Source: Hyphomicrobium sp. (GTDB taxonomy: Bacteria; Pseudomonadota; Alphaproteobacteria; Rhizobiales; Hyphomicrobiaceae). Taken from it: a stretch of 7,472 nucleotides of DNA. Numbering within the stretch: the stretch's first letter is position 1; each line of letters begins with the position of its first letter. Below are positions 1-5,494 of this stretch, one piece after another. A program made the position numbers and the translations under genes. The DNA is taken from contig JAICLG010000150.1 of NCBI GenBank assembly GCA_025927515.1, forward strand, positions 1 through 7,472, in the 5' to 3' direction. The notes below the pieces were generated by a model, which made no database searches, was not told the DNA's origin, and saw only the letters and a list, made by a program, of their open reading frames with translations.

Positions 1-673
1 CCGTCGCCGCGCGGAACGCGACGTGATGGACAGAGCCTCGGCCCATGTTGCCCGCGAGAAAGCCCTTCGCTTCCCAAATTTCGACGACGCCACCCATTGC
101 GGTGCCGTTCGCAACGAACCGTGTGACCGGGCCTTCCGAGCCGGCCTCCGTGAAACCCAGCACATTGGTCAGGATAGCCGCCGTCTGGCTAGCATCGTCG
201 AGCAACAGCCGAACGCCGTAAAAGCCGCGTAACGCATGCTCCACCGGAACATCGCTTCCCTGCCAGGCAGCTTCCGTCTCGGCGCCCGCGACGCCCACCA
301 GCGCGAGGTTCGTCCCATCCGGATCGGTAAAGGTCAAAACGGACTGACCGAAGCGCTTCTCGATGGCTTCGTGTGGCACACTCCTTTCGACGAAGCGGTG
401 CGCCCAATAGCCGATCGCACTCTCCGGGACGCGGAACATCGTCTGCTGCGTCAGCCCGACGCCGCCATGCCCTTTCGGCGCGTGGGCCCAAGGAAAGAAC
501 GTCAGGATCGTTCCCGGTTGGCCCGCTTCGTCACCGAAATAGAAATGGTACGTGCCGGGATCGTCATAGTTGACCGTCTTCTTGACCAGACGGAGCCCGA
601 GGATGCGCGTGTAGAAATCCAAATTGCGGGACGCATCACCCGCGATGGCGGTCACGTGATGAATTCCAGACAT
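1..673 (-). CDS. VOC-family (glyoxalase/extradiol-type) ring-cleaving dioxygenase, 3' end cut by window edge
   Basis: 224 codons are visible, beginning MSGIHHVTAIAGD and running off the left edge with no stop; relatives are usually about 310-320 residues, so roughly a quarter is missing. Two VOC modules can be seen: residues 1 to about 126, opening with HHVTAI, and a second from about 147, with a matching SVHHVAF at 214-220. In this family a His of the first module, a His of the second and a later Glu (here outside the window) bind the metal, normally Fe(II) or Mn(II). MhqO/PcpA-like relatives cleave hydroquinone or catechol rings, and that is the inferred role; the substrate cannot be read from sequence. 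The ATG at 673 is chosen because AAAGGA (complement of 680-685) lies 6 nt upstream and family members start this way. It lies 122 bp downstream of wrbA on the same strand and is probably expressed with it. Confidence 0.88.
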   Translation of the reverse strand, partial: MSGIHHVTAIAGDASRNLDFYTRILGLRLVKKTVNYDDPGTYHFYFGDEAGQPGTILTFFPWAHAPKGHGGVGLTQQTMFRVPESAIGYWAHRFVERSVPHEAIEKRFGQSVLTFTDPDGTNLALVGVAGAETEAAWQGSDVPVEHALRGFYGVRLLLDDASQTAAILTNVLGFTEAGSEGPVTRFVANGTAMGGVVEIWEAKGFLAGNMGRGSVHHVAFRAAT

Positions 674-679
674 GATTGG

Positions 680-685
680 TCCTTT
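680..685 (-). promoter_or_regulatory. Ribosome-binding site of the VOC dioxygenase gene
   Basis: The minus strand reads AAAGGA here, 6 nt before the ATG at 673. It supports this start and shows that the VOC gene has its own translation signal and is not translationally coupled to wrbA. Confidence 0.6.
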
Positions 686-776
686 CTCCCGCTCGCACGG
701 GATTACGCTGTCAATCTACAGTTGGACTGTCCGGCGCCTGCTTCAATGATCGCAGAAACGCACAAACTGCATTCCT

Positions 777-795
777 GAGCGCTACAATCGCGCTC
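777..795 (-). terminator. Hairpin directly after the wrbA stop codon
   Basis: GAGCGC and GCGCTC form a perfect 6-bp stem around a 7-nt loop, beginning at the first base after the wrbA TAG (798-796). No U-tract follows on the minus strand, so it is not a standard intrinsic terminator. It could protect the wrbA 3' end or partly attenuate read-through into the VOC gene. The rest of the 122-bp gap (674-776) shows only the VOC ribosome-binding site and a small dyad, ACAGT-TGG-ACTGT, at 718-730. Confidence 0.35.
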
Positions 796-1395
796 CTAGC
801 TCTTAAGCCGGGCCGCGATTTGCGCGACGTGTCGGCCCTGAAAGCGTGCACCGGCAAGTTCATTGTCCGACGGTTGGCGCGAGCCGTCGCCAGCGGCAAT
901 CGTCGATGCGCCGTACGGCGAGCCGCCGGTGATCTCCGTCACGCCCATCTGTCCCTGGAACGAATAGGGCAAGCCGACGATGACCATACCTTGATGCAGC
1001 AGAACAATGTGCGTCGAGAGGATCGTGCTTTCCTGCCCGCCGTGCTGGGTGGCGGAAGATGAAAATACGCTACCAACTTTGCCGATCAGTTTGCCGCTCG
1101 CCCAAAGGCCGCCGGTCTGATCGAGAAAGTTTTTCATCTGCGCGGGCATGTTCCCGAAACGCGTCGGCACGCCGAAGATAATCGCATCGTAGTCGGGCAG
1201 TTCCTCAACGGTGGCAATCGGCGCTGGCTGATCGAGTTTGAAATGCGATTTTCTGGCGATCTCTTCTGGCACGAGCTCAGGCACACGTTTGATGACGACG
1301 TCCGCGCCGCTTTCCCGAGCACCGGCTGCAACGCTTTCCGCCATTTTCTCGATGTGGCCGTAGCTCGAATAGTAGAGCACGAGGACTTTGGTCAT
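796..1395 (-). CDS. wrbA: NAD(P)H:quinone oxidoreductase, WrbA type (flavodoxin-like, FMN)
   Basis: This 199-residue protein matches the usual WrbA length (about 198). WrbA is a soluble, tetrameric FMN enzyme that reduces quinones by two electrons to hydroquinones, avoiding semiquinone radicals. Residues 4-14 (VLVLYYSSYGH) form the flavodoxin phosphate-binding loop. GVPTRFGNMPAQMKNFLDQ (75-93), FSSSATQHGGQES (111-123) and GGSPYGASTIAAGDG (157-171) are family signatures around the FMN and active site. An upstream in-frame ATG would add 15 residues (MWHKVSTQ...) with no family resemblance. The ATG at 1395 has GGAGAC (complement of 1404-1409) 8 nt before it and is preferred. The gene is divergent from a LysR regulator and upstream of a ring-cleaving dioxygenase, which fits a route that reduces a quinone and then opens the ring. 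Confidence in the family is high; the natural substrate is unknown. Confidence 0.95.
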   Translation of the reverse strand: MTKVLVLYYSSYGHIEKMAESVAAGARESGADVVIKRVPELVPEEIARKSHFKLDQPAPIATVEELPDYDAIIFGVPTRFGNMPAQMKNFLDQTGGLWASGKLIGKVGSVFSSSATQHGGQESTILSTHIVLLHQGMVIVGLPYSFQGQMGVTEITGGSPYGASTIAAGDGSRQPSDNELAGARFQGRHVAQIAARLKS

Positions 1396-1510
1396 GATTG
1401 ATCGTCTCCGGTGGCTTTGCGTTGAAACTTTATGCCACAAAGAATGGTTCGTTGACGTCCCCTACTCAATACTAGATATTTCGAGCAGTCTGGTTCCAAT
1501 TTGGATACAA
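1396..1510. promoter_or_regulatory. Divergent wrbA / lysR promoter region
   Basis: These 115 bp separate two divergent starts, the usual place for a LysR-type operator. A possible lysR promoter on the plus strand is TTGACG (1452-1457), 17 nt, GATATT (1475-1480). A possible wrbA promoter on the minus strand is TTGAGT (complement of 1464-1469), 17 nt, CATTCT (complement of 1441-1446). A small dyad, AATA-N5-TATT (1468-1480), overlaps both, and a second, TCCAA-T-TTGGA (1495-1505), lies just before the lysR start. All these matches are weak by eye; the arrangement is more convincing than any single motif. Confidence 0.4.
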
Positions 1511-2422
1511 ATGGACAAACTCGACGCGATGAATGCCTTCGTGAAGGTCGTTGCGAGCGGCAGCTATGCTGAAGCGGCGCGGCGCCTCAGTTTGACGCGA
1601 TCGGCGGTCAGCAAAGCCGTGATGGAGCTGGAGCAGCAACTCGGTGCGCGTCTCCTCGATCGCACGACCCGCCGCGTGACGCCGACGGAAGCCGGTCTTG
1701 CGTACTACGACCGCTGCATGGCGATCCTGGCCCAGGTCGAGGAGACGGAAGCCCAGATCTCGCGGCTCCATGACGAGCCGAAGGGCCTGCTCAAAGTCAA
1801 CGCGCCGATGTCGTTTGGCACGCTCTACCTCGGTGATGCGATCGCCGACTTCATGATCCGCTATAGTGATCTCCGGATTGAACTCACGCTGACGGACAGG
1901 TTCATAGATCCGCTCGAAGAGGGCGTCGATGTAACGGTGCGCATCGGCACGTTGTCGGATTCGAGCCTGATCGCGCGTCGCATCGCCCCGGCCCGCATCC
2001 TGCTCGTTGCCTCGCCCGGCTACCTCAAGAAGCACGGCACACCAAAAAGCCCGGCCGACCTCGCGAACCACCGTTGCTTGAGCTATGGCCACACGACGTC
2101 GATGCAACGCTGGCACCTGATGGAGAAGGGCAAGCCGATTTCCGTCTCCATTGGCGCATGTCTGTCCTCGAACAATGGCGATGCGCTTCGCGACGCTGCC
2201 GTGAAGGGTATCGGCATCGCACAGTTGCCGACCTTCATCGTCGGAGAAGATGTTGCTGAGGGCCGGCTGGAGATCGTATTGCCGGATAACCGCGCGGAGG
2301 ACTTGTCCATCCATGCGCTCTATGCGCCGAACCGGTATTTGGCGGCGAAAACGCGAGTCTTCATCGACTTTCTGGTCGACCGGTTCGGCAAAAAGCCATC
2401 CTGGGACGACTTCGAACGCTAG
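1511..2422 (+). CDS. LysR-family transcriptional regulator
   Basis: This 303-residue protein has the typical LysR length. The N-terminal winged helix-turn-helix occupies about residues 1-60, with EAARRLSLTRSAVSKAVMEL (21-40) as helix-turn-helix and RLLDRTTRRVTPTEAG (47-62) as the wing. A linker helix follows (about 63-90), then the effector-binding domain (about 92-295). LysR proteins are cytosolic tetramers that bind a small inducer and usually activate a divergent operon while repressing themselves. The reading frame is open from an earlier ATG at 1388, inside wrbA, but those 41 residues do not look like LysR; the start at 1511, opening MDKLDAMNAF, aligns with the family. Its ribosome-binding site is weak (TTGGA, 1501-1505). 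The likely targets are wrbA and the VOC dioxygenase, with a quinone or aromatic compound as inducer (inference). The stop overlaps that of the convergent cobF gene. Confidence 0.93.
   Translation: MDKLDAMNAFVKVVASGSYAEAARRLSLTRSAVSKAVMELEQQLGARLLDRTTRRVTPTEAGLAYYDRCMAILAQVEETEAQISRLHDEPKGLLKVNAPMSFGTLYLGDAIADFMIRYSDLRIELTLTDRFIDPLEEGVDVTVRIGTLSDSSLIARRIAPARILLVASPGYLKKHGTPKSPADLANHRCLSYGHTTSMQRWHLMEKGKPISVSIGACLSSNNGDALRDAAVKGIGIAQLPTFIVGEDVAEGRLEIVLPDNRAEDLSIHALYAPNRYLAAKTRVFIDFLVDRFGKKPSWDDFER
2419..2422. other. Shared CTAG: overlapping stop codons of lysR and cobF
   Basis: The plus strand reads CTAG. The lysR frame ends with TAG at 2420-2422, and the cobF frame on the minus strand ends with TAG at 2421-2419. 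The convergent genes therefore overlap by 4 bp and leave no room for a terminator between them, so at least one transcript must run antisense into the other gene. Confidence 0.95.
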
Positions 2423-3192
2423 CTGCGATCGTTTGCGGGCGACCGGCGCAACAGGTACGTGTCCATAATCCATCCCTTGCGCTCTCGATCCCGAGCCCTG
2501 AGCTGCTCGATTTCTTCGACCCGATCACCGAGCTTCCCGGCAACGAGAACTTCATCGGCAGTGCCAAGATAGGCACCCCAATAGATGTCGACGTCCTCGC
2601 CCGCCAGCGCCCTTAGGCCCGAACCGTTATCGAGCATGATAACCGCCGTATCGACACCGGGAGGCAGTCCTTCGGTGAGCTTGCGACCTGTCGTGATGTG
2701 AACGGGTTCGCCGATTGCGTTCAAAGCAATCCGGTGCTGTGCCGCCAGCGCTTGCACGCTCGTGATGCCGGGAATGACGTCATAGTCGAACGCAACGCGC
2801 CTCTCCGCGACGATCTGCTGGATGACCCGGATCGTACTGTCGTAGAGCGAGGGATCGCCCCATACGAGAAAAGCGCCGACCTCTCCGTCTCGGAGTTCGT
2901 CTCCTATGAGCTTGCTAAAAATGTCCGCTTTGTCGCGGTGCCATGCGTGAACGCCGGACTTGTAGTCGGGTGTGCTCGCATCACGCTGCGGGCTCTCCAC
3001 CTCGACCGTCCGATAGGATCGATCCTTGATGAAGCGCTCGCATATGGTTGTCCTAAGATTTACGAGATCTTCTTTCGCTTCTCCCTTGTCGAGGAAGAAA
3101 AAGACATCAACCTCGTTCAGGGCCTTCACCGCCTGCATCGTCACATAGTCCGGATTGCCGGCTCCGATGCCGATGATGAGTACTTTCTTCAT
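2419..3192 (-). CDS. cobF: Precorrin-6A synthase (deacetylating), CobF
   Basis: This 257-residue protein has the normal CobF length. CobF is an S-adenosylmethionine-dependent methyltransferase of the aerobic cobalamin pathway: it methylates C-1 of precorrin-5 and removes the acetyl group, giving precorrin-6A (EC 2.1.1.152). Visible signatures are IGIGAGNPDYVTMQA (7-21), the class III methyltransferase glycine loop; VWGDPSLYDST (110-120); IPGITSVQALAAQHRIALN (140-158); and IGEPVHITTGRKL (160-172). The frame stays open upstream to 3570, but that part overlaps the divergent gene and has no family resemblance. The ATG at 3192 has GGAGA (complement of 3203-3207) 10 nt before it. No other cobalamin gene is in view, so cobF stands apart from any main cob cluster here. 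A perfect hairpin lies 1 nt beyond its ribosome-binding site. Confidence 0.96.
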   Translation of the reverse strand: MKKVLIIGIGAGNPDYVTMQAVKALNEVDVFFFLDKGEAKEDLVNLRTTICERFIKDRSYRTVEVESPQRDASTPDYKSGVHAWHRDKADIFSKLIGDELRDGEVGAFLVWGDPSLYDSTIRVIQQIVAERRVAFDYDVIPGITSVQALAAQHRIALNAIGEPVHITTGRKLTEGLPPGVDTAVIMLDNGSGLRALAGEDVDIYWGAYLGTADEVLVAGKLGDRVEEIEQLRARDRERKGWIMDTYLLRRSPANDRS

Positions 3193-3202
3193 TCGCGTAG
3201 CG

Positions 3203-3231
3203 TCTCCAGGTGTTCGCCCGATACGAACACC
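3203..3231 (-). promoter_or_regulatory. cobF leader: perfect hairpin beside the ribosome-binding site
   Basis: GGTGTTCG (3209-3216) and CGAACACC (3224-3231) are a perfect 8-bp inverted repeat with a 7-nt loop. In the cobF mRNA the hairpin ends one base before the GGAGA Shine-Dalgarno (complement of 3203-3207), so it could affect ribosome access. It could equally be a protein-binding dyad between the divergent cobF and DUF6513 genes. It is too small to be a cobalamin riboswitch. In the rest of the 144-bp gap (3193-3336) I see no clear promoter; TATAGT at 3240-3245 resembles a -10 box but lacks a well-spaced -35. Confidence 0.5.
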
Positions 3232-3320
3232 CCAAATCGTATAGTTTGTCGATGGTTCACTGCTGGAAAGATTGCAACCGTGACCGTTCAATGCCAATTC
3301 AGCGTCTGGTCGATCTAAAA

Positions 3321-3326
3321 AAGGAA
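3321..3326 (+). promoter_or_regulatory. Ribosome-binding site of the DUF6513 gene
   Basis: AAGGAA, within an A-rich stretch, lies 10 nt before the ATG at 3337 and fixes that start. Confidence 0.6.
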
Positions 3327-3336
3327 CTGCCGGCCG

Positions 3337-4755
3337 ATGGCCAAGCGCATCGTTTTGGTAACTGGATCCTTGGCTGAGCCGCGGGTTCAGCGCATCGCGG
3401 ACGAGCTTAACGATGCCGAACTCGAGCCGATCGTCGCCAACGTCGGCGTAAAAGTCGCGGCGCTGATGACATCCGATATCGTAGAGCGCCGGCTGAAGCT
3501 GCCCGATGGCGCCGACCGCGTCATCATGCCGGGCCGCTTTCGGGGCGACCTCGAGCGTCTGTCGGACCACTTCGGCACCCGGTTTGAGCGCGGCCCCGAA
3601 GAAATCGCAGACCTACCGGAATATCTCGGCCACACAGCTCGCAAGATCGATCTCTCTGAGCAGGACGTCACGATCTTCGGCGAGATCGTCGATGCGACGT
3701 TGCTCACGCCGCAAGAGATCGTTGAGCGCGCGCGCAAGTACCGCGCCGACGGCGCCGATGTCATCGATCTCGGCTGCCTTCCTGATAGTCCATTTCCGCA
3801 CCTTGAGGAGGCGATCGCGGCGCTCCACGCCGATGGCGCGAAAGTTAGCGTCGATTCATTCAGCGCCGAGGAATTATCCCGCGCGACGCGAGCCGGAGCC
3901 GATTACCTGTTCAGCCTCTCGGAGAAAACGATCGCGATAGCGGACGAAGGTCCGGCGATTCCAATCCTTGTTTCGGCGGGCGCTGCCGATATGGATTCCC
4001 TGGATCGTGTGATCGACATGATGATCGCAAAGGGAAAGCCCTACTACGCCGACCCTATACTCGATCCGATTCACTATGGATTCACCGCCTCGGTCGCGCG
4101 TTACTATGATTTGCGCAAGCGTCGGCCGGACATTCCGATCTTGATGGGCATCGGCAACGTCACCGAGTTGACCGACGCTGATACGACCGGAATCAACGCC
4201 ATCCTCATGGGCATGTGCTCGGAGCTTCACATCACCGCTGTGCTCGCTGTGCAGGTGAGCCCCCACTGCCGGACCGCGATCAAGGAGTTCGACCGGGCGA
4301 GGAGAGAATACTTCGCGGCGCGCAAGGTGGACGCCCTACCGCAAGGCTTCGGTCAAGGCTTGATGGCGTTGCGCGACCGCAAGGGCTTTGCGTCGACACC
4401 CTCGGAAATAAAAGCGCTCGCGGGCGAGATTCGCGACCGCAATTACCGCATCGAAGTCGCCGAAGACGGCGTTCACATCTACAACCGCGACGGACACCAC
4501 GTCGCGGATGATCCGTTCAAGCTGTACCCCAAGCTGGAGCTTGGCACCGACGTTGCGCACGCGTTTTATCTCGGTGTCGAGACAGGGCGCGCCGAAATCG
4601 CCTACCGGCTGGGCAAACGCTACACACAGGACGAGCCGCTTCCATTTGGCGTCGTCGCCGAAGTGCCAGGGGCGATCAACGACGCGCACGCGATGAAGTT
4701 CAAGGAAGCCGGCTCCACGTTCACGAAAGACAAGTCGGGCAAGGACAAGGAATAA
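3337..4755 (+). CDS. Dihydropteroate-synthase-related protein (DUF6513 / TIGR00284-like, archaeal type)
   Basis: This 472-residue protein appears to have three parts. Residues 1 to about 110 (RIVLVTGSLAEPRVQRIADEL near the start) fit the N-terminal domain called DUF6513. About 112-350 is a TIM-barrel related to dihydropteroate synthase: FGEIVDATLLT (114-124), GADVIDLG (139-146), KVSVDSF (169-175), YADPILDPI (237-245), GNVTELTDADTTGINAI (273-289), then a tail with DALPQGFGQGLMALRDRKG (332-350). About 360-445 is a C-terminal domain, perhaps DUF4346-like. TIGR00284 proteins were described in archaea lacking ordinary dihydropteroate synthase and are suspected to act in methanopterin-type cofactor metabolism. 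In bacteria they point to tetrahydromethanopterin-using methylotrophs. Its reaction is not established, and the canonical folate role should not be assumed. Divergent from cobF; convergent with marR. The C-terminus is Lys/Asp-rich and probably disordered. Confidence 0.88.
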   Translation: MAKRIVLVTGSLAEPRVQRIADELNDAELEPIVANVGVKVAALMTSDIVERRLKLPDGADRVIMPGRFRGDLERLSDHFGTRFERGPEEIADLPEYLGHTARKIDLSEQDVTIFGEIVDATLLTPQEIVERARKYRADGADVIDLGCLPDSPFPHLEEAIAALHADGAKVSVDSFSAEELSRATRAGADYLFSLSEKTIAIADEGPAIPILVSAGAADMDSLDRVIDMMIAKGKPYYADPILDPIHYGFTASVARYYDLRKRRPDIPILMGIGNVTELTDADTTGINAILMGMCSELHITAVLAVQVSPHCRTAIKEFDRARREYFAARKVDALPQGFGQGLMALRDRKGFASTPSEIKALAGEIRDRNYRIEVAEDGVHIYNRDGHHVADDPFKLYPKLELGTDVAHAFYLGVETGRAEIAYRLGKRYTQDEPLPFGVVAEVPGAINDAHAMKFKEAGSTFTKDKSGKDKE

Positions 4756-4778
4756 GCTTTCCCAATCTTTGGGGGGCT
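4755..4778 (+). terminator. Hairpin across the junction of the DUF6513 and marR genes
   Basis: As plus-strand RNA, CCCAA (4761-4765) pairs with TTGGG (4769-4773) around a 3-nt loop. The stem extends through two U-G pairs and a one-base bulge to AGC (4755-4757) with GCT (4776-4778). The wobble pairs favour folding in the plus-strand transcript; on the minus strand they become C-A mismatches. The stem runs from the last base of the DUF6513 stop to the marR stop. No U-tract follows, so termination is uncertain. Confidence 0.45.
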
Positions 4779-5254
4779 CATCCTTTCCGCTGCCGCGTCT
4801 CGAACTGCTTCAAGAGCATCTGCAAGGTCGGCCGGATGCTCTTAAGCTCCTCGACGTGAATAGAGGACAGCTGGTCGATGGCTGCGTTGCCCGCCCTTGT
4901 CAGTGCAACTTGGATCTTTCGCCTGTCGGTTGGATCGGGGGTACGCTTGACGAGCCCAATGTCGGCGAGCCGGTCGACGAGTTCGACGATCGTGTGATGG
5001 CGCACGAGGAGCCTGTCGGCAATTTCCCCAATACTTAGAGACTCTTTTCCCGGCGCGCCCTTGATCGCCAACATCATCTGATGCTGCTGGGGTGTCAGAC
5101 CCGCTGCGAGCGCCGCCGTCTCGCTGAACGCAAGAAACCGTCTCAATTCACAGCGAAAACTCGACAATGCCTCATAATTAGCCTTGGACAGGAGGGGCTT
5201 CTTGCGCCGGGCCGTTTTCGGCAGGGCCATGCTTTCCAAATGCTTGTCAACCAA
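4778..5254 (-). CDS. MarR-family transcriptional regulator
   Basis: 158 residues if the TTG at 5254 is the start, 150 if the ATG at 5230 is used; both suit MarR. The winged helix-turn-helix is clear: LTPQQHQMMLAI (53-64), LSIGEIADRLLVRHHTIVEL (73-92) with the recognition helix, VDRLADIGLV (93-102), and the wing DPTDRRKIQVALT (107-119) with its usual Asp-Arg pair. MarR proteins are cytosolic dimers that bind palindromes and usually repress themselves and a neighbour; ligands are often phenolics or oxidants. The single Cys35 could be redox-active but is not in a recognised sensing motif. The TTG start is preferred: GGAG (complement of 5261-5264) lies 6 nt before it, whereas GGAAA before the ATG is only 2 nt away. 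The gene is divergent from the ClC gene, and a perfect 19-bp palindrome lies between them. Confidence 0.93.
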   Translation of the reverse strand: MVDKHLESMALPKTARRKKPLLSKANYEALSSFRCELRRFLAFSETAALAAGLTPQQHQMMLAIKGAPGKESLSIGEIADRLLVRHHTIVELVDRLADIGLVKRTPDPTDRRKIQVALTRAGNAAIDQLSSIHVEELKSIRPTLQMLLKQFETRQRKG

Positions 5255-5260
5255 AGCTCG

Positions 5261-5264
5261 CTCC
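5261..5264 (-). promoter_or_regulatory. Ribosome-binding site supporting the TTG start of marR
   Basis: The minus strand reads GGAG, 6 nt before TTG at 5254-5252. The competing ATG at 5230 has only GGAAA at a 2-nt spacing (complement of 5233-5237), too close for good initiation. Confidence 0.5.
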
Positions 5265-5297
5265 GATCCTTTAAGGCGCGTCGTGTCACATAGGAAT

Positions 5298-5337
5298 TTG
5301 CGCCATTCTGGCTACGACCGTCATCTTAATGGCGCAA
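5298..5337. repeat. Perfect 10-bp inverted repeat upstream of marR
   Basis: TTGCGCCATT (5298-5307) and AATGGCGCAA (5328-5337) are perfect inverted repeats with 20 nt between them; the arm starts are 30 bp apart, nearly three helical turns. They lie about 44 bp upstream of the marR start. They may form a hairpin in the marR leader or be paired binding half-sites. The sequence differs from the 19-bp palindrome further right, so a second regulator is possible. Confidence 0.55.
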
Positions 5338-5369
5338 GAAAAGCAAGCGCCCATGCGACGCCAAGCCTC

Positions 5370-5381
5370 TTTGCCGGCAAA
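5370..5381. repeat. 12-bp perfect palindrome TTTGCCGGCAAA
   Basis: TTTGCCGGCAAA is self-complementary and sits between the 10-bp inverted repeat and the clc promoter. Palindromes of this length do occur by chance in G+C-rich DNA, so it is only a possible binding site. CGGGCGCCCG (5421-5430) and ACCCGGGT (5451-5458) are further short palindromes in the same gap and are less convincing. Confidence 0.3.
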
Positions 5382-5391
5382 TGGCCGGATC

Positions 5392-5421
5392 TTGATCACA
5401 TATATCGTATTACGATATAGC
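5392..5421 (+). promoter_or_regulatory. Possible promoter of the ClC gene
   Basis: TTGATC (5392-5397) and TATAGC (5416-5421) lie 18 nt apart; each matches four of six consensus bases. The transcript would begin near 5428, leaving a leader of about 65 nt before the ATG at 5495. The spacer is mostly filled by the palindrome at 5401-5419, an arrangement that would let a bound dimer block RNA polymerase. Confidence 0.4.
5401..5419. promoter_or_regulatory. Perfect 19-bp palindrome, likely MarR operator
   Basis: TATATCGTA-T-TACGATATA is a perfect 9-bp inverted repeat around one base, A+T-rich in a G+C-rich setting. Size and symmetry fit a MarR dimer operator, and it lies between divergent marR and clc genes, inside a plausible clc promoter. 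It is about 147 bp from the marR start, so self-repression is less obvious than control of clc. Confidence 0.65.
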
Positions 5422-5485
5422 GGGCGCCCGGCAGGCGTCGGGCCAAAATAACCCGGGTCATCGAGGTTTGACGAGAGATCCAAGC

Positions 5486-5489
5486 GGAG
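5486..5489 (+). promoter_or_regulatory. Ribosome-binding site of the ClC gene
   Basis: GGAG lies 5 nt before the ATG at 5495. It favours this start over an in-frame TTG at 5468, which would add nine residues. Confidence 0.6.
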
Positions 5490-5494
5490 CAGAA

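Noticed and set aside
236..778. 180-codon plus-strand open frame at the left end
   Set aside because: It is antisense to the VOC dioxygenase gene, whose two modules are clear; the translation has no recognisable domain.
1388..1510. N-terminal extension of the LysR protein from an ATG inside the wrbA start region
   Set aside because: The extra 41 residues do not resemble a LysR N-terminus and overlap the promoter region; the family alignment begins at MDKLDAMNAF (1511).
1472..2473. Long minus-strand open frame (333 codons) opposite the LysR gene
   Set aside because: It is a G+C-rich shadow frame with low-complexity Arg-rich translation and no recognisable domain, while the plus-strand LysR is unambiguous.
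3193..3336. Cobalamin riboswitch in the cobF leader
   Set aside because: The gap is 144 bp, shorter than a typical full element, and I cannot find a B12 box or the multi-stem core; only one simple hairpin is present.
3193..3570. Open extension of the cobF frame upstream of 3192
   Set aside because: It overlaps the divergent DUF6513 gene, has no CobF similarity, and the ATG at 3192 has a good ribosome-binding site and a family-typical N-terminus.
3337..4755. Calling the DUF6513 protein folP (ordinary dihydropteroate synthase)
   Set aside because: It is much longer than FolP (about 280 residues), has an extra N-terminal and C-terminal domain, and its barrel motifs match the archaeal TIGR00284 type.
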